Assembly: GCA_027026755.1 (NCBI GenBank)
Contig: JALVNE010000201.1
Location: 1 to 35,013, forward strand
Direction of reading: 5' to 3'
From: Sedimenticola sp.
GTDB lineage: Bacteria; Pseudomonadota; Gammaproteobacteria; Chromatiales; Chromatiaceae
Length of the DNA stretch: 35,013 nt
A program made the position numbers and the translations under genes. Shown piece after piece: positions 1 to 8,700 of the stretch (position 1 is the first letter of the stretch; each line of letters starts with the position of its first letter). Under the pieces are notes generated by a model that saw nothing but the letters and a program-made list of their open reading frames with translations, had not been told where the DNA came from and ran no database searches.

Positions 1-302
1 TAGGCAGCCAGATGATGCTGCTCATGGGCACGGTTTGGGCCGTGCACTTCGTCTCCTCGGCATTGAAGCTGGGCTCCTGGGGCCTTTCCTCCCTGGTCAC
101 TGGCGGCGCCCAGGGCGCCGTGGCCTACTACGGCACCTGGATCGTCGGCCAGGCGGCGGAACGCTACCTGGCCCAGGGCAAGTCCTGGGGCGAAGGCGGC
201 CCCAAGCTGGTGGTGCAGGAGATTCTAGACAACCTGGACCGGGATTCCATACTCGAACAGGCGAAGCACGACATCCGCCTGCGTTTGCAGCGGAGCGCCT
301 GA
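1..302 (+). CDS. C-terminal fragment of a DUF697-like (GTPase-associated) membrane protein
   Basis: The frame is open from the left edge (first whole codon at position 3) to a TGA at 300-302, so only the last 100 or so residues are visible. They begin with a hydrophobic stretch, then a Gly/Ala-rich segment, then a soluble tail with SWGEGGPK and an ILDNLDRDSIL helix. This resembles the C-terminal DUF697 region found after Era-like or YcjF-like GTPase domains, where the GTPase sits upstream. That domain would lie outside the window, so the assignment rests on the tail alone. The gene converges on tamB, with 69 bp between the stop codons. Confidence 0.5.
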   Translation, partial: GSQMMLLMGTVWAVHFVSSALKLGSWGLSSLVTGGAQGAVAYYGTWIVGQAAERYLAQGKSWGEGGPKLVVQEILDNLDRDSILEQAKHDIRLRLQRSA

Positions 303-319
303 CTGTTCCCCCTCCCCAA

Positions 320-343
320 CCCTCCCCCGCGCGCGGGAGGGAG
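320..343. repeat. GC-rich palindrome between convergent genes (family C-like)
   Basis: CCCTCCC and GGGAGGG arms flank a CCGCGCGC centre between the convergent stop codons of the partial gene and tamB. It resembles the CCCTCTCCCC/GGGGAGAGGG hairpins elsewhere in the window, with a shorter arm. No T-tract follows on either strand, so intrinsic termination is not clearly supported. Confidence 0.5.
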
Positions 344-371
344 CTATCGGATGGTGGAGCGGGGCATCATG

Positions 372-3300
372 CTACTCGATTTCCAGCGTGTAGTTGATGC
401 TGCCCCCGCTTTTCCGGCTGCTGCTGGTGCCTTCAAGATTGATGTTGTCCCGCAGGCGGTAGCGGGTCACGAATTCCGAGCCTTCTTCCCCGCCTCCCAG
501 GTTTACGCCCACGCTGAGATCCGGGGTGATCTGCTTGCCGGCATAGACGGTGGCATCGGCCAGGTTGCCGGTCTTCTGCCCCGTGAGCAGCAGGGACAGG
601 GCATCCTTCTCCGTGATGTCCGGGTCCGTGGAAAACGCCTGGAGCTGTGGTTTCCTTGCCGTGCCCGTGACCTTGACACCCACGGTGATGTCGTCGATCC
701 GGCGGCTGGCCTGCAGGCGCAGCAGGGGGTTGTCCAGGGGGCCGCCGGACCAGGAGATGCGTCCCTCATCGATGTTCAGATCCTGACCATAGGCCCGGTA
801 ACTGCCGGACAGGATCTTGAGTTCCCCGGCCCCCGTGGGAATCTTGCCTCCCTTCTGTATTACCGTAAGCCGACCGCCCAGGTCCACGTTCAGACCGAAG
901 CCCCCGAAGTGCACTTCCTCTCCCAGCACCACAGTGACTTCCAGATCGACGCGTGAAGGTCCGGTTTCCTCCACCTCGCCATCATCACTCAGCACCACCA
1001 CATCGGAAGAAGTATTCTTGCTACCCGGGGGCAGGTCATTGATTTGGATTACAGCTTTTGGCACGCCCAGCACCCCGCGAATCCCGATTCTTCCCTTGCT
1101 GTTTTCCACAGATATGTCGGGGGTGATGAGCACCTGGGCTTCGGGAAGATCGACCAGGCGGAATCGTTCGCCCTTGATGGTGAGCTGCGCCGGCCAGCCC
1201 TGCTCCGGATCCAGGCTGGCGGTTCCCGCGAGCTTCAACGCCCCTTCGCCGGAAACCACGTCGCCGCTGATACGCAGCTCGCGGCCATCCTTGCCCTGCA
1301 CTTCCAGATGCATGTCCTTGAGTTCCAGCCCGGCCCGGGGAATGACGGTTTCCGCCGCTTCGAGTACCGCCCTGCCGCTGATCCGGGGTTTCGCCGGACT
1401 GCCCGCCAGCTTCAGGGCCACATCCAGATGGCCGTCCATCTTTTCGATGTCGGGCACGAAAGCCGACACCAGGCCAAGTTCGGTGACGGCCAGGTTCAGC
1501 TGGCCCGCCATGGGCGCCGTCATGGGGTCCCGGTCCAGCGCCTGGCGCGGCATGCGCAGATCACCGGAAGCGCTGTGGGGCCCCAGCTTCAGCCCCCAGC
1601 GGACATCCAGGCCGTTATCGTCCAGTACCGCGGTGAGTTTGCCATCCCGATGTTCCAGGCGAATGGACCTGGACGAAGCATCCAGATAGCTCACCACCCC
1701 CGGCGACAGGTCCACTTGGGCATGGGCGGTGACGGGCTCGGCCAGATCCAGCTTCACGTCGGCCTGCAGCATGCCCGTGAATTCCGCGATTTCAGGCGGC
1801 AGCCAAGGGCGGGCCCGTTCCACGGAGAAACCCTTGAGGGTCAGGCTGGCGCTGCCCCGGTCCGGGAATCTGTCCGCTTCCACGCACAAACGGGCGTCCG
1901 CGTCTTTCAGACACAGGGGCGCGAGGCTGATCTTGTCCGACGCCAGGGAAACCGTACTCGGCTGCTCCAGGTTCCAGTTGCCTTCGTCCTGACCCTGCAG
2001 GGAAAGCTGACGAATCTTGCCTGTCCAGGCCCCCTTATCCAGCTGCAAGGCGCCCCGGGCGGCGAACTCGAGCTGTCTTGCTTCCTGCTCCACCCGCAGG
2101 CCCAGGTCCTGAGCAGACAAAGGGCCATCCAGCAGCAAGTTCAAGGATTTTATCTTCTGGCCCCCAGCCAGCAGATCCGAGCCGCTGATGCTGGCCCGGG
2201 AATGAAATTTCTCATCGAGGCCGAGAGAAAAACGGGCATCCAGACTCGATGCCTTGATACCGCCCAGAGCCAGTTCCCGCAGCTGCATTCTGCCATCCAC
2301 TACCGGCTGCTCCCGGCCGCCTTGCAGGTGGCCGCTTCCCTGGAGGCTGCCCGTCCCGCCGGGCACCAGGTCCGCCATATCCGGCACCGAAACAGTCCAG
2401 TTCAGATCCAGACGCTCGCCCAGGGAACCATCGGCTTCCAGCCGCGCCCGGCCGCTTCCCAGTTCCAGGGCCTGAACGCTGACCAGGTCACCCTGTACCC
2501 GAACCTGCCCCTTGCCCGTCACCGGCTTGTCATTCAGGCTGCCGTTCAGTTCCTCGATGACAGCCTGCAGCTGCGGCTTGCCATCTTTCACGCGTCCCTT
2601 GCTGGACAGGCGCAAACTCAGCTTGCCAGGATAGTCCGGCTGCAGCACCCCCGGATTGATGTTTTCAGCTTGAAGCTTTACATCCCAGGCCAGTTCCGGC
2701 TGCCACTGGACAAGGCCTTTTCCGCTTATCTGCCCTTCCAGGGTGTTGCCTGTCAATGAATCCAGATCCAGCTGACGGCTGCTTCCCTTTCCTGTCAACT
2801 GCCAGTCCCCCTCGGGAATATCCTGTCCCAGAACCGAAGCCTGCAGGTCAATTCGGTAGTCCTCGGGAACACCGGCAAGTTTCAGTGTTCCCTTGGACGA
2901 CTGAAACTGCGCCATGCCAGCCAGGGGCCATTGCAGACCTGTCCAGTCCCCCTGCAAATCAAAGCGCAGGTCCTCGAAAGCCACCCTGGTGAGAAGATGC
3001 AGCCCCATGGGCAGTGCGTTGGCCTGATCGGCGGCTTTCCCGCCCTGCAGGTCCAGCTTGCCCTCAGCCTGGTGCAAGTCGCCCCGGGCTTTCAGCTTTA
3101 TCTGCAGCTTCTCGGGCATCTCCAGGGAGAGATAGTCTTCAGGCAGCCTGTCCAGCACCAGATCCGCGATCCAGGCTGGCTCTGCCAGCACATTGGCAGC
3201 CGTGGCGGTAAGCTGGGCGCCTATGTCTCCCGAGAACTGCTGCCGGAGTACCAGCTTGTCCAGATTCCCCTTGATGTCACCTTTCCCCGCAACCCTGGGC

Positions 3301-3929
3301 ATATCCTTCATGAGCAGTTCCCAGTTCAGGGAGATATCCAGCGGATAGGCGCCCCTGGGCTGCAACTGTCCCTGGGCGTTCAGATTCACCCGCTCCGGCA
3401 GCTTGACCACGAGACGGGACAAATTCAGACCGGCTGCCGTCCACGCCGCCTGCAGGCGGGCGAGATCCACCACCAGGGGCTGGGCGTCCGGCGACAGGGT
3501 CAGGGACAGGGCGCTGACCTGAACCCGATCTGCCTGGATCTCCAGGGGCAGTTCGATGTTTGTCAGCTGCAGCGGCTGGGACGGCGTTTCTTCCGGCGGT
3601 TTCAGCTGCACGAAACTCACCTGGTCAGCCTTCAGCGCGCGCAGATGAAACACCCCCTGGAACAGTTCCCGCGGCGACCAGGCAAACAGGGCGTCTTCCA
3701 CGCTGACCTGCATTTCCGGTGTCTCGTAGCGCAGCTGTTTGAGCCGCAGTTCGCCCAGCAGACTGCCTTCCACCTGCGCAGCTGTCAGCTCGCCGGGAAT
3801 GAAGTCGTTTGCCCGCTCCAGCAGCCAGCTGGTGCCCTGGCGCGTCCCGGTCAACAGCCACAACAAGCCGACCAGCAACAGCATGCCCAACACGACACCC
3901 AGCAGGGTGCGTTTCACCCAGGGCTTCAC
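372..3929 (-). CDS. tamB: Translocation and assembly module subunit TamB (AsmA-like bridge protein)
   Basis: This 1185-residue protein matches the TamB family in length and layout. It has an N-terminal membrane anchor (about residues 8-27), a very long stretch of repetitive beta-strand sequence rich in alternating hydrophobics (LxLxG patterns), and a C-terminal DUF490/TamB domain over the last 300 or so residues. TamB spans the periplasm from the inner membrane to the TamA barrel. It is implicated in outer-membrane protein assembly and, with AsmA-like relatives, phospholipid transport to the outer membrane. The ATG overlaps the tamA stop by 4 bp, so the pair is almost certainly co-transcribed and translationally coupled. 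Nothing looks truncated. Confidence 0.93.
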   Translation of the reverse strand: MKPWVKRTLLGVVLGMLLLVGLLWLLTGTRQGTSWLLERANDFIPGELTAAQVEGSLLGELRLKQLRYETPEMQVSVEDALFAWSPRELFQGVFHLRALKADQVSFVQLKPPEETPSQPLQLTNIELPLEIQADRVQVSALSLTLSPDAQPLVVDLARLQAAWTAAGLNLSRLVVKLPERVNLNAQGQLQPRGAYPLDISLNWELLMKDMPRVAGKGDIKGNLDKLVLRQQFSGDIGAQLTATAANVLAEPAWIADLVLDRLPEDYLSLEMPEKLQIKLKARGDLHQAEGKLDLQGGKAADQANALPMGLHLLTRVAFEDLRFDLQGDWTGLQWPLAGMAQFQSSKGTLKLAGVPEDYRIDLQASVLGQDIPEGDWQLTGKGSSRQLDLDSLTGNTLEGQISGKGLVQWQPELAWDVKLQAENINPGVLQPDYPGKLSLRLSSKGRVKDGKPQLQAVIEELNGSLNDKPVTGKGQVRVQGDLVSVQALELGSGRARLEADGSLGERLDLNWTVSVPDMADLVPGGTGSLQGSGHLQGGREQPVVDGRMQLRELALGGIKASSLDARFSLGLDEKFHSRASISGSDLLAGGQKIKSLNLLLDGPLSAQDLGLRVEQEARQLEFAARGALQLDKGAWTGKIRQLSLQGQDEGNWNLEQPSTVSLASDKISLAPLCLKDADARLCVEADRFPDRGSASLTLKGFSVERARPWLPPEIAEFTGMLQADVKLDLAEPVTAHAQVDLSPGVVSYLDASSRSIRLEHRDGKLTAVLDDNGLDVRWGLKLGPHSASGDLRMPRQALDRDPMTAPMAGQLNLAVTELGLVSAFVPDIEKMDGHLDVALKLAGSPAKPRISGRAVLEAAETVIPRAGLELKDMHLEVQGKDGRELRISGDVVSGEGALKLAGTASLDPEQGWPAQLTIKGERFRLVDLPEAQVLITPDISVENSKGRIGIRGVLGVPKAVIQINDLPPGSKNTSSDVVVLSDDGEVEETGPSRVDLEVTVVLGEEVHFGGFGLNVDLGGRLTVIQKGGKIPTGAGELKILSGSYRAYGQDLNIDEGRISWSGGPLDNPLLRLQASRRIDDITVGVKVTGTARKPQLQAFSTDPDITEKDALSLLLTGQKTGNLADATVYAGKQITPDLSVGVNLGGGEEGSEFVTRYRLRDNINLEGTSSSRKSGGSINYTLEIE

Positions 3930-5764
3930 AGGTTCACCTCGATGCCAAAGTGAACATGAATATCCGAGAAGCGGGTATCTTCGTCATTGTCCTTGTTGAA
4001 GGGCCAGGCCAGGTCCAGGCGCACGCTGCCAACCGGCGACAGCCAGCGCACACCGGCACCGGCGCCGTAGTAGAACTTGTCCGGCCGGTCGTTGAAGGCG
4101 TTGCCGGCATCGACGAAGGCGGCGGCCACCCATTGTTCGGCCACCCGGTGGTCGTATTCCAGGGTTCCGGTGAGCACATGCCTGCCACCGATGACCTGCC
4201 CATTGCTGTCCACGGGACCAATGTCTTTCCAGTCCCAGCCACGGATACTGGAATCACCCCCGGCAAAGAAACGCAGGGAGTTGGGGTACTTGTCGAAATC
4301 GCCCACGGCAGCCGTGCCCAGCTCTCCCCTCAGATTGATACGGCCATTGTCCAGGAGGGGAAGATAGAGCCGGCCCTTCACATGGGCGCGAAGGTAGTCG
4401 GTGGACGAGATCAGGCCCGGCGAGCCGCGCAGATCCCCCCACAGATACCATCCCGAGCGGGGATAGACGCCAGAGGCAAAATGGCTGCGCTCCGCCCGGC
4501 CACCGATACTCAGAAGGCTGGAATTCACGGAATCTCCCCCACCGGAAGTGAATCGTTCGTACTTGTACTGAACGAACAACTGGGACGTCCATTTCTTCCA
4601 CAGGAAGTAGTAACCGGCTTCCAGGTCCAGTGTGACCCGGTCCTGGTCATAACCGTAATCGGACGACAGTTCGGCAGTGAAACCCAGCTTGGTGGTGCGC
4701 GGATCCTTTATGGGAATCCAGTAGGTGCCGCGCAGGCGGGATTCTTTCTGGGACAGCTTGAGCAGGGCATCCGCTTTATGCCCCCGGCGGTTGAGTCGCC
4801 GGTGATTCCAGCGAACAGTGAGATTGAACAGGATATCGGTGTCATAACCGATGCCAAAGGACCAGCGCTGGCGCTTGGCCGGTTCCAGCTTCACGTCCAC
4901 CGGGACTTTCTGATCCCTGGCTTCCTTGAAACGGGGCAGAATCTCCACCAGGGAGAAATATCCTGTTTCTATGAGTTCCCGCTGCAGGGTCTGCAGGTTG
5001 GACTGGGAATAAACATCCCCGGTCTTGACGTCCACCATGTAGCGCCAGATGAAATCCTGGTCCAGCACGTCCTGGTGCAGGCGTATGTCACCGATGTAAT
5101 ACTTCTTTCCCGTATCCAGATGCAGGGTGATGTCTGCCAGATTCTTGCGGGGATCCACCACTACCCGGGCCACTCTCGCTTCGGTGTCCGGGTAGCCCAG
5201 GCTGACCGCGAGTTCGATGAGCGCGGTCTTTCCTTTCTCGTAAGCCTGGTGATCCAGGGCGTCACCGGCTTTGAGAGGAAAGTCCTCCAGGGCCGCCTTC
5301 ACCCTGGCTTCACCAGCGCCCTCCCCCAGCCATTTCAGATCCAGTCTGCCTATCCGGGTCCTGGGTCCGGGGTCGATACGGTATGTCGCCCGCCAACGGC
5401 CACCTTCCAGCGGCTCCAGCCTGGCGTCGATGACAGGGTTGTAGTAACCGAAAGGCTGGAGGGCCTTGCGGATCTCCTTTTCTGCTTGCGCGTGCAGGTG
5501 CCGGATCCACAGATCGTTGAGAGCTGGCTCGTTCTGTTTGTTGTACAGCGTGAGGTAGGCCTGGACATTCTGCAGCAAGTCTCCATCGAGCCCCTGGATA
5601 TCAACCGTCACCCGGTTTCCGGCGGGGCGTTTTTTTGCGCCGGGCGTCACTGTCTTGACCTCCGTGGCGCTGCCGGCCGGGGCTTCCTCCGCCAGGAGCA
5701 GGCCATTGTTCACAACAGCCAGAAGCAGGATAAGGAGGCATCCCGCGAGGATTCTGTTTTCCAT
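3926..5764 (-). CDS. tamA: Outer-membrane assembly factor TamA (Omp85/BamA superfamily)
   Basis: The 612-residue protein begins with a signal peptide (hydrophobic core about residues 5-25, then an Ala/Glu-rich stretch). POTRA-type repeats follow to about residue 270, then a C-terminal Omp85 16-strand barrel. Barrel hallmarks include the FFAGGDSSIRGW segment, which matches the conserved (V/I)RG(Y/W/F) tip of loop 6. E. coli TamA has 577 residues, so length fits. It is the outer-membrane partner of TamB, encoded immediately downstream with a 4 bp overlap. The protein ends in Leu rather than the usual terminal aromatic residue. A repeat-B element lies in the upstream intergenic region. Confidence 0.93.
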   Translation of the reverse strand: MENRILAGCLLILLLAVVNNGLLLAEEAPAGSATEVKTVTPGAKKRPAGNRVTVDIQGLDGDLLQNVQAYLTLYNKQNEPALNDLWIRHLHAQAEKEIRKALQPFGYYNPVIDARLEPLEGGRWRATYRIDPGPRTRIGRLDLKWLGEGAGEARVKAALEDFPLKAGDALDHQAYEKGKTALIELAVSLGYPDTEARVARVVVDPRKNLADITLHLDTGKKYYIGDIRLHQDVLDQDFIWRYMVDVKTGDVYSQSNLQTLQRELIETGYFSLVEILPRFKEARDQKVPVDVKLEPAKRQRWSFGIGYDTDILFNLTVRWNHRRLNRRGHKADALLKLSQKESRLRGTYWIPIKDPRTTKLGFTAELSSDYGYDQDRVTLDLEAGYYFLWKKWTSQLFVQYKYERFTSGGGDSVNSSLLSIGGRAERSHFASGVYPRSGWYLWGDLRGSPGLISSTDYLRAHVKGRLYLPLLDNGRINLRGELGTAAVGDFDKYPNSLRFFAGGDSSIRGWDWKDIGPVDSNGQVIGGRHVLTGTLEYDHRVAEQWVAAAFVDAGNAFNDRPDKFYYGAGAGVRWLSPVGSVRLDLAWPFNKDNDEDTRFSDIHVHFGIEVNL

Positions 5765-5837
5765 TTTGCTTGAGGGTCTTCCTGCTAGGTGTGAATGTCA
5801 CATGCTATACCGAAACCTTGTTGGCGTGAACCGGGAC

Positions 5838-5937
5838 GGGGCCGGAGTCAGTGGGGCGATATTGGGTGGATTCAAGGGTATAGGAATGGCCTGATTCCGT
5901 GCCGCCCAATGCCTGGGCATGTTCTGACTCCGACCCC
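5838..5937. repeat. Repeat B element: inverted GGGG(T/C)CGGAGTCA pair
   Basis: A GGGGCCGGAGTCA unit (5838-5850) is followed about 75 bp later by its inverted partner TGACTCCGACCCC (5925-5937); the first arm differs from the repeat-B consensus at one base. The element fills most of the 194 bp between tamA and the thioredoxin-like gene. Two further copies occur at 27199-27333 and 33878-33996. The inverted pairing resembles REP doublets (REPINs), which is inference. Confidence 0.7.
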
Positions 5938-5958
5938 TGGAGTACGGGGGTCACTCCC

Positions 5959-6993
5959 CTACTTCATCAAGTCCACAGTAAAGCCCTTGGCCCGCAGCAC
6001 ATCCGCCCTGTGCTGCACGAAACGCTGGAAGTTGGGCTGGTGCCGCCAGGCACCCGTGGCCACATAGTCCAGCACGGCATGCAGATGAAAGGCCTTCAGA
6101 TAGGCTTCGGAACGGAAGATCTCCTTGCCCCCGGCATCGAAGAAAACCAGGCTGGGCGCGTACTGTATGCCCAGCTCCGCCGCCCATTTTCGGGCCGGCA
6201 GCTCCCGGCCGTCCGGTGTCTGCAACTTGTTGGTGGAACGCATGTCCACCTGAGCAATGTCGAAGTTGCTCAGGGACGTAACCACGGGTTCCCGGCCGAA
6301 GATATCCTTGTGCAGCTCATCACAGGGCTGGCAGGCCTTCTGCTCGAAGAGCACCAGCAGGGGACGCCAGGATTCCCGGCGGTTGTCCGCCAGCCGCAGA
6401 GGATGGGGCAGAAAAAACGGCTCCGGGTTCAGCTTCCCCGAAGCGGCCACAGGATTACGCCTGGCATAGTATTCCGCCAGCTTCATTTCCTTCTCGTGCC
6501 TGCCGGCCACGTAGTCCAGCACCACCTCGAACTTGTGTGGCGCGTAGTAGCCATTGAGACGCGCCACAGCCTTGCCCTGTTCATCCAGGAACACCAGGGT
6601 GGGCGTGTACTGCACTTTCAGGGATTCAGCAAAGTGCTTTTCCGTCATGGTCTTTCCCGAAGGCAGGGTGACCTCCCTGTCCCCCCAGATGTTCAGGGCA
6701 ATGACATCGAAATGCTTGCGGGTCTTGTCGGCAATGGCCTTGTTGCCGAAATTGTCTTCCAGGAGCCTGGCGCAGTAGGGGCAGCCGTCCTGATAGAAAT
6801 ACAGCAGCACCCGCTTGCCTGCCGCCTTGGCCTCGGCGATATCCTCGCCCAGATCCAGAAAGGATTCCTTGAACCAGGCCGGCTGCTCGTGGTAGCCGGG
6901 GTTGACACCTGCTTCCAGCGAATCTCCCTCAGCGGCAAAAAGGATGGACGACAACAACAGCATCAACAACAACGGGAGCATGATGATTCTCAT
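5959..6993 (-). CDS. Exported protein with two thioredoxin-fold domains (SoxW/DsbE-like)
   Basis: This 344-residue protein starts with a clear signal peptide (about residues 1-21) and a strong AGGAGG ribosome site 6 nt before the ATG. Domain 1 (about 45-165) has C71-P-Y-C74 and the Thr-Pro of the cis-proline loop at 130-131. Domain 2 (about 195-315) repeats the fold with C221-Q-P-C224 and Ala-Pro at 279-280. Both domains are of the periplasmic thioredoxin type that keeps cysteines reduced or handles thiol intermediates; domain 1 resembles SoxW-like proteins. No sox or cytochrome-maturation genes adjoin it, so the partner is unknown. The domains look like an old internal duplication. Confidence 0.75.
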   Translation of the reverse strand: MRIIMLPLLLMLLLSSILFAAEGDSLEAGVNPGYHEQPAWFKESFLDLGEDIAEAKAAGKRVLLYFYQDGCPYCARLLEDNFGNKAIADKTRKHFDVIALNIWGDREVTLPSGKTMTEKHFAESLKVQYTPTLVFLDEQGKAVARLNGYYAPHKFEVVLDYVAGRHEKEMKLAEYYARRNPVAASGKLNPEPFFLPHPLRLADNRRESWRPLLVLFEQKACQPCDELHKDIFGREPVVTSLSNFDIAQVDMRSTNKLQTPDGRELPARKWAAELGIQYAPSLVFFDAGGKEIFRSEAYLKAFHLHAVLDYVATGAWRHQPNFQRFVQHRADVLRAKGFTVDLMK

Positions 6994-7047
6994 GTTGATT
7001 CCTCCTGGTGATGGAAAACAAATATCCCACGGACTTCAGCGGCAATT

Positions 7048-7069
7048 GTCGGGCTGAAGCCCGACCTAC
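7048..7069. repeat. Repeat A palindrome
   Basis: The perfect palindrome GTCGGGCTGAAGCCCGAC followed by CTAC lies in the 197 bp between the thioredoxin-like gene and rluB. A degenerate GGACTTCAG at 7031-7039 may be the remnant of a second arm. Other copies are at 14956-15024, 20928-20949 and 26453-26512. The rest of this gap shows no gene. Confidence 0.75.
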
Positions 7070-7190
7070 CAAAATCAATGGGTTAAATGTATTTCCACGC
7101 TATCTATCTTGAACCCTCTTCCCGCATACGGAGATTAGAGTTCACCGGCAGCATTTTCGTCCGGTTCACTTTCCAGATCTTGTTCGCCGC

Positions 7191-8027
7191 CTATTTTCTT
7201 GCCCAGGGCGAGGGGCGGTTTTTCTTGTCCGCCCTTGACCCTGGTCGTTTCAGGGTGCCCCAGGGACGCTTGTCTTTCAAGCCCGCGATGCGCAGGAGAT
7301 TTTTCTTTTCATCCTTGTCCAGCTCCCGCCACATGCCGGACTTGACCCGGCTGTCGAGGATGATGGGACCGTAACGCACCCGCTTGAGGCGGTTGACCAC
7401 GGCGCCCACGGCTTCCCACATGCGCCGCACTTCCCGCTTGCGGCCTTCCATGAGCACCACGTGATACCACTGGTTGCTGCCCTCCCCCCCGGAATACACC
7501 ACTTCCTCGAAGCGGGCGGGGCCGTCTTCCAGGATGACGCCGTTCACCAGCTGCTCGAGCATATCTTCCGTGACCCGGCCATGGACACGCACGGCGTATT
7601 CCCGTTCGATGAGCTGGCGGGGGTGCATGAGACGGTTGGCCAGCTCGCCGTCATTGGTGAACAGCAGCAGGCCTGCGCTGTTCACGTCCAGACGCCCCAC
7701 GGCTATCCAGCGCCCCTGGGGCAGCCTGGGCAGGCCCTCGAAAACCGTTTTGCGGCCTTCGGGATCGTGTCGGGTGACGACCTCACCCTCGGGCTTGTTG
7801 TAAAGGATGACGTGACGCTCGCTGGCCGCCAGCTTCCTGCCGGATACGGGACGGCCGTCCACGGTGATCTGGTCCTTGAGGCTGGCCCGGTCGCCCAGGC
7901 GGGCGGTGACGCCGTTGACCTGCACCCGCCCTTCACGAATCCAGCCCTCGATCTGGCGGCGGGAGCCCATGCCAGCATTGGCCAGCAGTTTTTGCAGGCG
8001 TTCTCCCTGGCGTTCAGGCTTTTTCAT
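7191..8027 (-). CDS. rluB: 23S rRNA pseudouridine synthase, RluB type
   Basis: The protein (278 residues from the ATG at 8027) has an N-terminal S4 RNA-binding domain (about 4-65; ERLQKLLANAGMGSRRQIE). The RsuA/RluB/E/F catalytic domain follows, with the GRLDVNSAGLLLFTNDG motif whose Asp is the catalytic residue. The KREVRRM motif and a basic tail end it. RluB makes the pseudouridine at position 2605 of 23S rRNA (E. coli numbering). I chose the ATG at 8027 because family members start just before the S4 domain; an in-frame ATG at 8063 would add a 12-residue basic extension. The chosen start overlaps the end of scpB by 14 bp. RluB closes the trpS-scpA-scpB group. Confidence 0.9.
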   Translation of the reverse strand: MKKPERQGERLQKLLANAGMGSRRQIEGWIREGRVQVNGVTARLGDRASLKDQITVDGRPVSGRKLAASERHVILYNKPEGEVVTRHDPEGRKTVFEGLPRLPQGRWIAVGRLDVNSAGLLLFTNDGELANRLMHPRQLIEREYAVRVHGRVTEDMLEQLVNGVILEDGPARFEEVVYSGGEGSNQWYHVVLMEGRKREVRRMWEAVGAVVNRLKRVRYGPIILDSRVKSGMWRELDKDEKKNLLRIAGLKDKRPWGTLKRPGSRADKKNRPSPWARK

Positions 8028-8700
8028 CCGAATCCCGCGCTTCACCCGTTTCTGTTTCCGCATCAATATCCTGTGCGCTCGGTTCTTCTGCGGTGCTTTC
8101 CTGCTCTTCCTCTCCTTCCGTGGCGGCGTCCTTGTCGGGTTCCGGCAGATTCAGCTCCTCGTTGATGACATCCAGGTCACGGATTTCCGCCAGGGTGGGC
8201 AAATCGTCCAGGGATTTGAGGCCAAAATAATCCAGGAATTCCCGGGTGGTGCCGTACAGTGACGGCCGGCCCGGCACGTCACGATGCCCTACCACCCTTA
8301 CCCACTCCCGCTCCTGCAGGGTGCGCATGATATTGGAGCTGACGCTGACGCCGCGGATGTCCTCGATCTCGCCGCGGGTAATGGGCTGACGGTAGGCGAT
8401 GAGGGCCAGGGTTTCCATGAGGGCGCGGGAATAGCGGGGAGGCTTTTCTTCCCACAGGCGGGACACCCAGGGCGCGCAGGCCTTGGTCACCTGGATGCGC
8501 CAGCCGCTGGCCACTTCACGCACTTCTATGCCCCGGTCCTGGTAGTCTTCCGCCAGTTCCTGAAGCACGGCACGCAGGGCCTTTTTGTCGGGCCGCTCCA
8601 TCTCGTCGAACAGGTCCTGCAATCTGTCCAGGCTCATGGCCTTGCCGGAAGCCAGCAGGGCGGCTTCCACGATCTGTTTCAGGTTGTCGCTGGGATTCAT
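8014..8700 (-). CDS. scpB: Segregation and condensation protein B
   Basis: The 228-residue protein has the two winged-helix domains of ScpB (about 1-85 and 90-165). The conserved RYSRALMETLALIAYRQPITRGEIEDIRGV block and the GRPSLYGTT/FLDYFGL motif are both visible. A Glu/Asp-rich tail of about 50 residues follows, probably disordered. ScpB dimers bind the kleisin ScpA and regulate the SMC condensin ring that compacts and segregates DNA. The start overlaps the scpA stop by 4 bp (ATGA), as expected for subunits made in fixed ratio. No smc gene is in this window. Confidence 0.93.
   Translation of the reverse strand: MNPSDNLKQIVEAALLASGKAMSLDRLQDLFDEMERPDKKALRAVLQELAEDYQDRGIEVREVASGWRIQVTKACAPWVSRLWEEKPPRYSRALMETLALIAYRQPITRGEIEDIRGVSVSSNIMRTLQEREWVRVVGHRDVPGRPSLYGTTREFLDYFGLKSLDDLPTLAEIRDLDVINEELNLPEPDKDAATEGEEEQESTAEEPSAQDIDAETETGEARDSDEKA

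Noticed and set aside
3809..5773. A 654-codon open frame on the plus strand opposite tamA, and a 571-codon one at 1044-2759 opposite tamB
   Set aside because: They are antisense to genes with clear domain structure, lack ribosome sites, and have composition expected of a high-GC shadow frame.
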